From NCBI GenBank assembly GCA_963798855.1, contig CAWCUU010000002.1, forward strand, positions 248,001 to 312,000: 64,000 nt of DNA. The letters run 5' to 3'. The position numbers and the translations under genes were made by a program. This stretch comes from CAWCUU01 sp963798855 (GTDB lineage Bacteria; Gemmatimonadota; Gemmatimonadetes; Longimicrobiales; RSA9). Of the stretch, positions 23,993 to 34,033 are shown in pieces (the stretch's first letter is position 1; every line of letters begins with the position of its first letter). The notes beneath the pieces are model-generated. The model was not told where the DNA came from. It made no database searches and saw nothing but the letters and a program-made list of their open reading frames with translations.

Positions 23993-24700
23993 ATGAGGAA
24001 GCGTGGCATTACTCGAGTGTCCTCGCTGCTGGCGCTGCTGGTGGCGATGGGGTGTGACGCGGGCACCACCACGGCGCCCATCGAATCGAGCGCTCCGCAA
24101 TACGCCAAGAACGCCACCGCGCTCGCCGTCCGCAGGACGTCCAGGCCAGCCTTTCCGGGTCCAGGTTGACGGTTTCCTGGGACCCTGTCTCCGACGCTGT
24201 TCGCTACCACGTCGTCTTCGAGTATCCGGACGGGCAATGGTAGCACGCCGAGCGGCTTCTCGGCATGCGTGCCGATCCACGCTCGCGCGTGCACGCCCGT
24301 GCGCTTCGAGATCAGGCCGGGCTCTGCCGCGCCGGTGCCGATGAGCATCAACGCCCATGGCGGAGGCTCAGTGCCGCTGGCGATCCACGGGGACGACTTC
24401 GCCGCTCCCGCCAAGTGGTCCGGGCACCTGATCCGACGAAGCCCGTCCGCGTCGGGCGGGCTCCTCTGACCTGGTACGCGCTCGTGCCTCCGATTGTATC
24501 GATTCGTTGCAGCGGTGCGCTGGAGAGCGTCGGAGAAACGTACGAAGTCATTGCCATCGATAGACTTAATATGTTCCCGAGGCCGCGCTCCGATTGGCAT
24601 GAGTCTGGCCCCTGCTTGGGGGACCTGTTCGAGGCGGCGCAGAGAGGGCTGGGTGTGTTGGCCGGTGCGCTCGGCGTCGCGTGCTTCACGATCCTGCTGT
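23993..24700 (+). pseudogene. Decayed lipoprotein gene with fibronectin-III-like segment
   Basis: ATG at 23993 (GAGGGGAG upstream) opens a lipoprotein signal MRKRGITRVSSLLALLVAMG with Cys next. After about 45 codons the frame becomes nonsense near 24128. One base off, the sequence continues as QDVQASLSGSRLTVSWDPV, then DAVRYHVVFEYPDGQW before TAG, a typical start of a fibronectin type III domain. Further downstream, another frame reads TPSGFSACVPIHARACTPVR and a third reads PIVSIRCSGALESVGETYEV. The original gene was probably a single lipoprotein of about 230 residues, now broken by at least two frameshifts and a stop. Confidence 0.6.
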
Positions 24701-24708
24701 AACACACG

Positions 24709-24969
24709 ATGGACCCCCGGCAAGCGGAGCGGAGCGGCGAATCTGCCCAGGTCGCCCCCGAGCCGACACGTCAGCCGGGGGAGCTGCCGGTGGCACATGC
24801 GAGCGAGGTAGGCGCTCCAGGTCCGGCAATACCCGAAACGAGGGAGGCGGTCTCCGACTCGTTGCTACGTGATTCGACGGTGCGGATGGACTCCGTGACG
24901 CTTGCGGATTCCATGGAACTCCGGGATGATGCGAAGCTGCATCCGGAGATCGGCGCCACCGATCGCTAG
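24709..24969 (+). CDS. Hypothetical short acidic protein
   Basis: 86-aa frame, MDPRQAERSGESAQVAPEPT onward, ending with the Ser/Asp-rich DSLLRDSTVRMDSVTLADSM. It is hydrophilic and low in complexity, has no signal peptide or recognisable domain, and no good ribosome site. It lies between the decayed lipoprotein gene and a short lipoprotein gene on the same strand. Amino-acid composition favours real coding over the other frames, but only weakly. Confidence 0.35.
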   Translation: MDPRQAERSGESAQVAPEPTRQPGELPVAHASEVGAPGPAIPETREAVSDSLLRDSTVRMDSVTLADSMELRDDAKLHPEIGATDR

Positions 24970-24993
24970 CAGCCGACCTGGGCCAGCTGCGCT

Positions 24994-25269
24994 ATGAAGA
25001 GGATCTTTCTCTCGCTGCTCTGCACGACGACGCTCGCCGGCTCCGGCGGGTGCAGTCAGCTTTCTCGCTACAGCACGAACATCCCGCGCTGGACGACCGT
25101 CACCTACCGCGACGGCCATTCGGTCCCGATCACGACGCCGAGCAATGCGCAGCAGCTCGCGCTGGACGATTTCGTCCACCGCGTCTGCAAGGATTACGAC
25201 GGTGCCGTCGTGATCACGTTCCCGAACGCGCGGGAACGGCACCTCTGCCCACCGCCGACGGCCGAGTAG
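24994..25269 (+). CDS. Short lipoprotein of unknown function
   Basis: 91-aa protein. The signal peptide MKRIFLSLLCTTTLAGSGGC ends in a lipobox-like Cys at 20. The mature part is small and mixed alpha-beta (WTTVTYRDGHSVPIT; DDFVHRVCKDYDGAVVITF) with two further cysteines that may pair. I do not recognise a family. A strong hairpin terminator follows 43 bases after the stop. Confidence 0.65.
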   Translation: MKRIFLSLLCTTTLAGSGGCSQLSRYSTNIPRWTTVTYRDGHSVPITTPSNAQQLALDDFVHRVCKDYDGAVVITFPNARERHLCPPPTAE

Positions 25270-25311
25270 GCGCGGAGGGAAGGCGCGCGGGGGAGTGCCC
25301 ATGCCCGCGCC

Positions 25312-25345
25312 AAAGCCCGGCCGGGGACCGAACCGGCCGGGCTTT
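25312..25345. terminator. Strong bidirectional intrinsic terminator
   Basis: AAAGCCCGGCCGG (25312-25324) and CCGGCCGGGCTTT (25333-25345) are a perfect 13-bp inverted repeat around an 8-nt loop, giving A/T tails on both sides. It lies in the 129-bp gap between the convergent short lipoprotein gene and the propeller lipoprotein gene, so it can stop transcription from both. Confidence 0.9.
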
Positions 25346-25398
25346 CCTGCGTCCGCGCCCGACGAGCTCCGCGGCGCGGTCGAGTCGAAGCCTACGCG

Positions 25399-26535
25399 TT
25401 ACTTGACGGCGAGTCCGTTCGCGGTGACCGGCAGGCCGTCGACGCCGTCGAGCGGCGAGAGGCCGCCGTCGGCGCCGATCGCGAACGCCGCGATGTCGTG
25501 GCTGCCGCCGTCGAGGACATAGAGGTAGCGGCTTCCGGAAGACACGGCGGCGTCCAGCGGCGTGGTCCCCGGGCCGGTGATGCCGGTCACGCCATCGGCA
25601 TCGAGCAGCGAGAGGCTGCCGTCGTTCCGGACCTCGTAGCCCGAGATCGTGCCGCTTCCGGCGTTCGTCGTATAGGCGAAGCGGCTGTTGCCGCTGACCG
25701 CCACCCAGCACGCAGCCGCTTCCGTGGTGAGCACCGAGGCGCTGACCAGGTGGAGCCCGGCGTCCGCATCGAGGCGATAGGAGGAGACCGCTCCCGTCGC
25801 CGCCTCGGACACGATCAGGATGCCCTGCTTCGTGAACGCGAAGCCGAACGGTGTCGTTCCGTTCGAGGGGTGAGGCTGCGGCGGGCCTGCCCTGCCGTCG
25901 GCGCCGATCGCGTAGGTCACGATCGTGTTCACGCCCTTCTCGGTAACGACGAGTGCGTTGCCATCGGGCGAGAAGGAGACCTGGGCCGGACCGACTCCGG
26001 CTCCGCTCAGCGGCTGCGAAGAGCCGGACAGCGGACTCAGCTGGCCCTTCGCGGACAGCGTGAAGCCCGCGATCCCGCCCGCGCCCCCGGCGTTCAGGAT
26101 GTAGACGAGCCTGCCGTTCAGGGCGATGCTGATCGGCATCGAGCCGCCGGAAGGCTCTCGATCGACGAGCTCCAGGCCGTCCGGTCCGACCGCGAAGACC
26201 GAGACGTCGTCGCTGCCCGCGTTGACGACCAGCAGCCAACGCCCGTCCTTCGTCAGGACGACCCCGTTCTGATTGCCGAGCGATGCGCCCGAGCCCAGCC
26301 CGCCGGTGGACCAGCTGCCGGCACTCGTCAGACCTCCGTCCGCCGCTCGATCGAACACCAGCACGGAGTTTTCCGCCGCCGCGTTGCTCATGGTGTACAC
26401 CGCACCGGCCGCGGGTACGAAGCCACGGTCGAAGGCCGGCTCGTCCGCCGGGCCGGCAATGCGATCGACATCGCTACAGGCCGCGAGTACCGCGAGCGCG
26501 AGCGCGGCTACGGGGGTCCAGTGTCTTGCAGACAT
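25399..26535 (-). CDS. Lactonase-type beta-propeller lipoprotein
   Basis: 378-aa exported lipoprotein with lipobox VLAACS. The mature protein is a seven-bladed YVTN/lactonase-like propeller: repeated units such as DGRWLLVVNAGSDDVSVFAV, LNGRLVYILNAGGAGGIAGF and FSPDGNALVVTEKGVNTIVT. Members include 6-phosphogluconolactonase-like and surface-layer propellers; catalytic residues are not clear. Two tandem ATGs exist; 26535 is preferred because it lies six bases after AGGAGG. A sigma-54-like element and a perfect palindrome upstream suggest control by the NtrC-type regulator encoded next door (26749-28119). Confidence 0.82.
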   Translation of the reverse strand: MSARHWTPVAALALAVLAACSDVDRIAGPADEPAFDRGFVPAAGAVYTMSNAAAENSVLVFDRAADGGLTSAGSWSTGGLGSGASLGNQNGVVLTKDGRWLLVVNAGSDDVSVFAVGPDGLELVDREPSGGSMPISIALNGRLVYILNAGGAGGIAGFTLSAKGQLSPLSGSSQPLSGAGVGPAQVSFSPDGNALVVTEKGVNTIVTYAIGADGRAGPPQPHPSNGTTPFGFAFTKQGILIVSEAATGAVSSYRLDADAGLHLVSASVLTTEAAACWVAVSGNSRFAYTTNAGSGTISGYEVRNDGSLSLLDADGVTGITGPGTTPLDAAVSSGSRYLYVLDGGSHDIAAFAIGADGGLSPLDGVDGLPVTANGLAVK

Positions 26536-26589
26536 CATCCTCCTCCTGCGATTCGGGATTCTCGGGAGACAGCACGGCCGCCACGGCGA

Positions 26590-26606
26590 GGCAATGGCTG
26601 CGCCCG
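26590..26606 (-). promoter_or_regulatory. Sigma-54-like promoter of the propeller lipoprotein gene
   Basis: On the minus strand GGGCGCAGCCATTGCC has the -24 GG and -12 GC exactly ten bases apart and keeps GGC and TTGC of the consensus TGGCACG-N4-TTGC. Transcription would begin near 26579, 44 bases before the ATG at 26535. A 12-bp palindrome lies about 100 bp upstream. Confidence 0.6.
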
Positions 26607-26697
26607 ACCCCACGAATTCCGTCCGGAGATGCGGAAGATGGCTACACAGCGCGATTTGCTGGATTAGGCGCCGGCGCCAGAAGAAGCCCCGGCAGGT

Positions 26698-26709
26698 GTT
26701 TCATGAAAC
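26698..26709. promoter_or_regulatory. Palindrome GTTTCATGAAAC, probable enhancer site of the NtrC-type regulator
   Basis: The 12-bp perfect palindrome GTTTCATGAAAC lies just after the end of the NtrC-type gene and about 100 bp upstream of the sigma-54-like element at 26590-26606. The identical 12-mer recurs at 30171-30182 on the other side of the same two-component operon. The distance is right for an activator site of a sigma-54-dependent regulator. Confidence 0.7.
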
Positions 26710-26748
26710 GTGCACGGAGCGTGCTGCGACGAGGCGTGAAACACGCTC

Positions 26749-28115
<1,367 letters not shown>

Positions 28116-28119
<4 letters not shown>

Positions 28120-29954
28120 CGTGTGCCTCCTCGACCGTCTCCCGGCGGGCCCTCGTCTCCTCGTGAGCGGGCGCGGGCACCGGCCCGGCCGGCGGCGGTC
28201 CGCCGGGCATCTTCCGGAACCGGCGTCAGCTCGATGCGGAAGCGAGCGCCGCTCGCCTGCTCGCGGTTCATGGCGGTCAGACGTCCACCGCTGCGACGTA
28301 CGAGCCCCTCCGCGATGAAAAGGCCGAGGCCGACGCCGTGCACCTCACCCTTCGTCGTGAAGAAGGGGTCGAAGATGCGAGGGAGCACGTCATCGGCGAT
28401 GCCCGGGCCTTCGTCGACGACGTCCACCCGCACCGAATCGGGATCCGACTGCTGGAGCGCGATGCGAACCCGCCCGCCGCCGGGCATGGCTTCGCGGGCG
28501 TTCTGCACGAGGCTCAGCAGCACCTGCTTCAGCACGTCCGGCGCGATGGCGACGTTCGCGACGGGCTCGACGTGCGCCTCGGTCGGCCAGCGAGCGCCCT
28601 GCTCGCCCGCGGAGAGGAGCTGCACGACGTGCTCGACCACGTCGGTCGGGTCACAGCGCAGGGCACTCGGGTCGATCGGGCGGTTGAGGTCGAGCATCTG
28701 CTCGGCCATCTCGTGCATGCGCAGCAGCTCGTCAATGGCGAGGTCGGCGAAGCGCCTCATCTCCGGGCGGTCTGCGCTGCGGCGGTGGATCACCTCGAGG
28801 CAGTTGCGGACGTTCGCGACCGGGTTGCGGATCTCGTGCGCGAGCTCGGCGACGAGGCGGCCGGCCGCCGCCAGCCGGTCGCGCTGGATCATCTCCGACT
28901 GCAGCGCCTGCAGGCGTGCCTCGCGCTCCTCCAGCTCACGGTTCGCCTGCCGCAGCTCGCCCAGGCGGGCGGCCAGCGCCGAGCGCATGCGCTCGAACGC
29001 GCGCATGACCCGCGCGGCCTCGGATTGACGGGTCGGCGGGAGCGGCGCGTCGAAGTCGCCCTCCGCGAGCCGGTCCGCCGCGCCCGCGAGGCTCACGACC
29101 GGCCTCGCCAGGGCGGCCGCCATCAGCGCTCCGAGTACGAGCGCCAGCAACAGCCCGAAGCCTCCGGCGACCGCCGCTCCCCGACGCAGCCGTGGCAGCA
29201 CCGCCAGCTCGCGCGCGACGTTGACCGCGAACACCGCCTCGGCGACATCGCCGAGCGGCGCCGTCGTCAGCCAGTAGCGCTCGCCCGCCACCGCGATCTC
29301 CCGCACCCCGTCCGCCGTGCGACCGACGACGCCGGACGCTCTCACGATCGGCGCGGACAGCGAGTCCGGCAGCGTCGACGCGACGATCCGCCGACCACGA
29401 CCCACCAGCAGAACTTCAGACGCGGTGAGCCCCGCCAACGTGGCCGCCGTCACCTGGTCCAGCGGCGCCGCCACTCCGGCGGCGCCCAGCAGCCTCCCCC
29501 CATCCGAGACCGGTGCCAGCGATACGACGTACAGCCCGTCTTCCGCCATCACGAAGGAAACGGGAGACTCGCCGGCACGTACGCCGGCGAGCAGCGCAGA
29601 GTCCGCAGGCGGACCAAGCCAGCTCACCCCCTCCGGCGTCTCGAGCACCGCCGTCTCGCCGGCCGGCGTCCCTGCCGCCGCCACGATTCGACGCGCCACA
29701 GACTCCGATCCCTTTTCGAATGCCACCGCCAGCCCCGGCAGCCGCGCCACCTCCTGCGCATGCATCATCAGCGCGTCCGCCCGTGATGCGTTCCGGTCCT
29801 GCAGCCGCATCGGCGCGAGCGCGAGCCCTTCCCGCGCCCGCGCCTCCAGCTCTCGACCAATGCGCCGATCCAGCCACCAGCCCGACGGCAGCAACGAAAT
29901 CAGCAGAACGGCGGCCATACCGAGGACCAGGCTCTGTCGCAACGATAGCTTCAT
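28116..29954 (-). CDS. Membrane sensor histidine kinase (system 1)
   Basis: 612-aa NtrB-like kinase. Helix 1 at about 10-28, an extracytoplasmic sensor domain to about 255, helix 2 at 258-283, and a HAMP domain at about 284-335 (ARPVVSLAGAADRLAEGDFD). The HisKA domain has phospho-acceptor H373 in LAHEIRNPVANV. The HATPase domain has N box QNAREAM (484-490), DEGPG (514-518), FFTTKG and GVGLGL (540-545). A basic tail of about 30 residues follows. It is the first gene of the operon and partner of the NtrC-type regulator. The sensor domain resembles a single Cache-like fold; the stimulus is unknown. Confidence 0.93.
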
Positions 29955-30021
29955 GGCTCAGCGAGTCCGGTAAGGGCGGCGCGGCTGCCCTGAGACGATT
30001 TGGGCGCGCCCGGCCGCCCCG

Positions 30022-30038
30022 TGCAAGCTCCTGGCCGG
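30022..30038 (-). promoter_or_regulatory. Sigma-54-like promoter of two-component operon 1
   Basis: On the minus strand CGGCCAGGAGCTTGCAC carries GG (30036-30035) and GC (30024-30023) with exactly ten bases between, and the TTGCA of the -12 element. Transcription would begin near 30011, about 57 bases before the kinase ATG. The palindrome at 30171-30182 lies about 140 bp upstream, a normal enhancer distance. This implies positive autoregulation. Confidence 0.55.
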
Positions 30039-30170
30039 TGCATGCCGGTGCCGGCACGGCCGCTGCAGGAGGCCGGGAAAGTCTCCATAAATGACTCATT
30101 CACAATTGGTTACATCCATGATCACCGAACGGATGCGCCCCGGCCGCTGCGCCATCGCCGCGCGGGCGAC

Positions 30171-30182
30171 GTTTCATGAAAC
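30171..30182. promoter_or_regulatory. Second copy of palindrome GTTTCATGAAAC
   Basis: This is identical in all 12 bases to the site at 26698-26709. It lies about 217 bp upstream of the kinase start, beyond the sigma-54-like element at 30022-30038. The two copies bracket the two-component operon and no other copy was noticed in the window. Confidence 0.7.
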
Positions 30183-30199
30183 ACCCCGGGAAGGGGTGA

Positions 30200-30452
30200 C
30201 GGCACGGCACAAGGCACCGGGGCGGCCCGACTGGTCGAGCCGCGGCTGGCGAACGCGCGGGAGGTGACGGCCGCGCTGGAGCGATACTACCCGCCGCTGC
30301 TGAAGGAGAGCAGTGGCCAGCCGCCGCTGGACGCGGCCGCGCCACGCGTGGCGGAGCTGATGGCGTTCACGCCGGCGCTGAACCGCGACACGCGCGTCCG
30401 CGTCTGGGTCGCGATCCCGATCTCGTTCAGGAGCTCGAACTTCGAGGAGTGA
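30200..30452 (+). pseudogene. Remnant of a TonB C-terminal domain with internal deletion
   Basis: The frame reads LVEPRLANAREVTAALERYY, PPLLKE, then directly SSGQPPLDAAAPRVAELM and AFTPALNRDTRVRVWVAIPI. This is the conserved TonB C-terminal domain, but the central strand (normally AGIGGTVVVWF and the following about 25 residues) is missing in frame. There is no start, no membrane helix and no proline-rich spacer. It is a truncated stub at the end of the regulatory region of two-component operon 1 and just before the convergent aminotransferase gene. Confidence 0.75.
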
Positions 30453-30462
30453 GGCAGATCGC

Positions 30463-31860
30463 TCACTTCGCGATGCGGGCTTCGCTCTTCCGCTCGGCTC
30501 CGTGTGCGACGTGGTCGCGCAGGGGATCGAGGGCGGCCAGCAGCCGGTCGAGGTCGGCGTCGTTGCTCGCGATCCCGAAGGAGATGCGCGCGGCGCCGAC
30601 CGCCGCCTCGTTCATGCAGCTGGAGAAGCGCTCGAGGTCGAACTCCTCCGGAGTGATCGTGCGGAAGCAGCGGGAGGAGTCGTCCTGCGCGAAGCCGAGG
30701 GCGTATTCGGCCGCGCCGGGGTTGCAGAAGCAGCCTGTGCGGAGCGAGATGCCGGCCTCGGCCGCGAGCGACTCGACGACCTGATATGCGATCGGCGCGC
30801 CCGTGGCGTCGAGCACGTTGAAGGCGATCGTCGCGCCCCGAGACCTCGTGTCCGCCGGGCCGTAGATCCGGATCATCGGCCGCCCGCCGGAATGCTCCAG
30901 ACTTCCGAGCTCATCGAGCGCGCGGGCGGCAAGCCGGCCGACGTGCTGCCCGATCGCCTCCATTCCGACCCGCTCCAGCAGATCGAATCCGCCGCCGAGC
31001 GCGGCGATTCCGAGGAAGTTGATCGTGCCGTCCTCGAATGCTTCGCCCGTATCCTTCAGCAGGTGCAGCCGGTTCTGCGCGGAGGCGAAGCGCACGGTGC
31101 CCCCGGCGAACCACGGTCGGTGCAGTCGTGCGGCCGCCGCTCGCCGGAAGAGAAGCGCGCCCACACCGGTCGGGAAGCCGAACATCTTGTAGAAGGAGAC
31201 GACGACGAAGTCGGCCGGGACGCGCCGCAGGCTGAGCCGGTTCGTCGGCACGAACGCCGCCGCGTCGAGCAGCACGTCATAGCCGCGGTCGTGGCCGGTG
31301 CCCACGGCCTCCAGCGGGTGCTTCGCGCCCGAGAAGTTGGACTGCGCCGGGAACGCGAACAGGTTCGGTAGCGAGGGATCCGCCTGGGGCAGCACGCGCT
31401 CGACGGGCACGGGCCGGAGCTCCGGATCCAGCGGCAGGTACTCGACCCTGGCGCCGCGCGCTTCGGCGAACTGCCGGATCCCGTTGACGGAGTTGTGACT
31501 GTCGGCGCTGAGCACGAAGCGCGAGCCGGCCTGGAAGGGGTAGCTCTCCCCGACCAGCTTCAGCCCGCCGCTCGAGTTCGCCGTGAAGCACAGATCGTAC
31601 TCCGCCGGGTCGGCCTCGAAGAAGTCCAGGATCCGCTCTCGCGACTCCTCGACGAGCCGGGTGCTGAGCAGCGACGTCGGGCTCTGCGAATGCGGGTTGC
31701 CGAGAACGCCCCCGAGCAGCATCTCCGCGTGCGCCCGCACATGCGACTCGGCGTACAGCCCGCTCCCGGTGTAGTCCAGGTACGCGTGCCCGAGCCGGTC
31801 CAGCCGCGAGAACTCCTCCTCGCGCAGCTGCCGGAAGAGCCGTTCAATGCTGCCGTCCAT
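30463..31860 (-). CDS. Class V aminotransferase, molybdenum-cofactor-sulfurase/cysteine-desulfurase-like
   Basis: 465-aa PLP enzyme. N-terminal YLDYTGSGLYAESHVRAHAE and GNPHSQSPTS match the MOCOS/NifS-like branch. The PLP Lys is in SFYKMFGFPTGVGALLF, the Asp binding the pyridine nitrogen in YDVLLDAAAFVPTNRL, and a Cys that could carry persulfide lies in RTGCFCNPGAAE. The C-terminal MOSC domain of eukaryotic sulfurases is absent, which is common in bacteria. ATG at 31860 has GGAGGA upstream. It sits between the two two-component systems. It probably mobilises sulfur from cysteine; the acceptor is unknown. Confidence 0.82.
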   Translation of the reverse strand: MDGSIERLFRQLREEEFSRLDRLGHAYLDYTGSGLYAESHVRAHAEMLLGGVLGNPHSQSPTSLLSTRLVEESRERILDFFEADPAEYDLCFTANSSGGLKLVGESYPFQAGSRFVLSADSHNSVNGIRQFAEARGARVEYLPLDPELRPVPVERVLPQADPSLPNLFAFPAQSNFSGAKHPLEAVGTGHDRGYDVLLDAAAFVPTNRLSLRRVPADFVVVSFYKMFGFPTGVGALLFRRAAAARLHRPWFAGGTVRFASAQNRLHLLKDTGEAFEDGTINFLGIAALGGGFDLLERVGMEAIGQHVGRLAARALDELGSLEHSGGRPMIRIYGPADTRSRGATIAFNVLDATGAPIAYQVVESLAAEAGISLRTGCFCNPGAAEYALGFAQDDSSRCFRTITPEEFDLERFSSCMNEAAVGAARISFGIASNDADLDRLLAALDPLRDHVAHGAERKSEARIAK

Positions 31861-32017
31861 CGTCCTCCTCCCACGATTGGGCCCTGCTGCATCTTCGCGC
31901 CTGTCACCCGGAGAGTCCAGAGGCCCCGAAGCGATCGACGTCGCCCCGGTGGTGTCGCCCCCGTGGGCAATCAGAAGATGATTCCCCCGTCGCTCTCGAC
32001 GGGTTAGCGTGAAGAAT

Positions 32018-32031
32018 GGGGCAAATGCCCC
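32018..32031. promoter_or_regulatory. Palindrome GGGGCA-AA-TGCCCC, probable enhancer site of system 2
   Basis: A 6-2-6 perfect inverted repeat lies about 77 bp upstream of the sigma-54-like promoter of the second two-component operon. A related sequence (13 of 16 positions, TGCGTGAAATGCCCCA) occurs upstream of the cytochrome operon at 35412-35427. I infer binding by the NtrC-type regulator encoded at 34030-35388. Confidence 0.6.
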
Positions 32032-32099
32032 GCCGCGACTTCTGCCGCGTTTTCGCGGCAACTCCATGCGGAAGCTATGCTTCGGCCGTCTCGGGGTTC

Positions 32100-32115
32100 G
32101 GGCCCGCCCCTTGCC
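32100..32115 (+). promoter_or_regulatory. Sigma-54-like promoter of two-component operon 2
   Basis: GGGCCCGCCCCTTGCC has GG at 32101-32102 and GC at 32113-32114 exactly ten bases apart and differs from TGGCACG-N4-TTGC at only two informative positions. Transcription from near 32126 rules out the upstream ATGs in the kinase frame and leaves 32150 or 32159 as the start. Confidence 0.65.
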
Positions 32116-32158
32116 ACCTGGAGGCGCGAGGCCGAGCTCCCGAACCTGGATGGAGCGC

Positions 32159-34033
32159 ATGGGCGCTACGAGGAGGTGGCGCACCGAACTGCGCCGGCAC
32201 GGCGATCCTCTCGCCGGGCCGCTGGGAAGGCGACTGCTCGGCTGGCTCCTGCTGTTCTCGCTCCTCCCGCTCTTCCTGACCAACGCGGTCGGCTATCTCC
32301 GCAGCCAGTGGATCATCGAGGATCTGGTGCGGCGCTACCTGGAGGCGATCGCGGAGGTGGAGGCGCGGCACATCCAGGGGGAGGTGGCGCGGCACCGGCT
32401 CGACCTGGAGATGATCGCGGCGGGCAACGAGTTCCTGGCCGCGGGCGCGACGCGGCTGGCGGGGAGATCGGTGGGGCCGATGGGGGCGGTGGCGGATCGG
32501 GGAGCGGTTCTGCGGCACCTGCAGCGGAAGCGCGACGAGCTGGGTGAGTTCGAGGAGCTGCTGCTGCAGCTGCCGAGCGGAAAGACGGTCTCGACGGCGG
32601 CCGGCACGGACACCGGCGAGCCGGTGACGGGGGTGGGAGGTCCTGCAACGGCGGCGAGCACACCTTTCGAGCGAGTGGCCGCCGACAGCGTCGGGGGGCC
32701 GCCCCGCTTCCGGCTTTCGGTCCCCGTGGTGAGTGGGGACGGCGACACCGTGGCGTACCTCACGGCGGTCATCGGGCCTGACGGCATCCGCCGCTTCCTG
32801 GAGATCCCCGAGCACCTGGCGGGATCCGTGGAGAGCTTCATCGTGGACGCGGCCGGTCGGCCGGTGTTCGTTTCGCATCCGCACGAGCCCGTGGATTGGC
32901 GCCGCCCGCTCGCGACGCCGCTGGTGTCCGCTCCACCCGGAAGGCTCGCTCGCTACAGGGATCGCGAGGGTGTCGAAGTGATCGGGTTCAGTGCCGATGT
33001 CCCGGGGCTACCGTGGCGCTACATCGCCGAGGCTCCCGTCTCGGCTACGCTGGGACCGCTGCGCCAGCTGCGCAGGCTCTCGTTGCTGTTCGGCACCGCG
33101 TTCGCCGTTCTGCTGACGATCATGGCTTGGGTGGTAGCGAGCGGTATCGTCGCGCCGGTGCGACGCCTCGTTTCGGCGACGCGTGGCGTGGCGGCGGGAG
33201 ACCTCAGCGTGCGCGTGGAAGCGGGTAGCCACGACGAGATCGGCGAGCTGGGGCAGGCGTTCAACGACATGGCGGGCGAGCTGGCGGAGACCTCGGCGCG
33301 CGTGCGAGAGCTGCATCAACGCGAGATCAGCCGAGCGCAGCAGCTCGCCACGGTGGGAGAGCTTGCGAGCGGCGTGGCCCATGAGATCAAGAACCCCGTT
33401 ATCGGCATCGCGAGCGGTCTGGACCTGGTGAAGAGACGCCTCGGGGAGGATCCCGCCCTCTCCCCCATCATGGAGGAGATGACTACCCAGATCGGCCGGA
33501 TCGAGAATGCGATCCGGGAGCTGCTCGCGTTCGCGCGTCCGGCGACACCAGCGCTGGCAGACAGCGACGTGAACGGGATCGTCGCGCGCGCTGCGAGGCT
33601 GGTCGAGCCGGCCGCGGACCAGGCCGACGTCCGGATCCGCCTGGATCCCGATCCGGGGCTGCCGACCGTCCCCGTGGATCGGGAGCTGATGAACCAGGCG
33701 CTGGTGAACCTGCTCATGAACGCCGTGCAGGCGACGCCGCCCGGAGGAGTCGTCGCTGCGCGGACGGAGCGACGCGGGGAGGAGCTGGCCCTCGCGATCA
33801 GCGATACCGGTCGCGGCATCGCGGCGGGCGATCTCGAGCACATCTTCAAGCCGTTCTTCACGACCCGCCACGCCGGCACGGGCCTCGGTCTGTCCATCAC
33901 GCGCGAGATCATCGAGCGCCACGGCGGACGGGTGGAGGTCGTCTCCCGCCTCGGCCGCGGCTCCACCTTCACCATCCTGCTGCCGCTGCGGGCGTCCAAT
34001 GCGCCGCGCAACGGCGACGAGGGGGTCGTGTGA
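32159..34033 (+). CDS. Membrane sensor histidine kinase (system 2)
   Basis: 624-aa NtrB-like kinase. Helix 1 at 24-43, a double-Cache-like extracytoplasmic sensor (44-305, with FRLSVPVVSGDGDTVAYLTA and ESFIVDAAGRPVFVS), helix 2 at 308-328, and HAMP 329-382. HisKA has H408 in GVAHEIKNPVIGI; HATPase has N box MNAVQAT, DTGRG and GTGLGLS. ATG at 32159 follows GGAG; 32150 is possible. The stop overlaps the regulator start (GTGTGA). Double-Cache sensors bind small metabolites such as organic acids. The pair sits directly upstream of the multiheme cytochrome operon, its probable target. Confidence 0.93.
   Translation: MGATRRWRTELRRHGDPLAGPLGRRLLGWLLLFSLLPLFLTNAVGYLRSQWIIEDLVRRYLEAIAEVEARHIQGEVARHRLDLEMIAAGNEFLAAGATRLAGRSVGPMGAVADRGAVLRHLQRKRDELGEFEELLLQLPSGKTVSTAAGTDTGEPVTGVGGPATAASTPFERVAADSVGGPPRFRLSVPVVSGDGDTVAYLTAVIGPDGIRRFLEIPEHLAGSVESFIVDAAGRPVFVSHPHEPVDWRRPLATPLVSAPPGRLARYRDREGVEVIGFSADVPGLPWRYIAEAPVSATLGPLRQLRRLSLLFGTAFAVLLTIMAWVVASGIVAPVRRLVSATRGVAAGDLSVRVEAGSHDEIGELGQAFNDMAGELAETSARVRELHQREISRAQQLATVGELASGVAHEIKNPVIGIASGLDLVKRRLGEDPALSPIMEEMTTQIGRIENAIRELLAFARPATPALADSDVNGIVARAARLVEPAADQADVRIRLDPDPGLPTVPVDRELMNQALVNLLMNAVQATPPGGVVAARTERRGEELALAISDTGRGIAAGDLEHIFKPFFTTRHAGTGLGLSITREIIERHGGRVEVVSRLGRGSTFTILLPLRASNAPRNGDEGVV

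Noticed and set aside
24348..24707. 119-codon minus-strand frame in the gene-poor region
   Set aside because: It lies opposite the decayed lipoprotein gene; no signal, domain or ribosome site.
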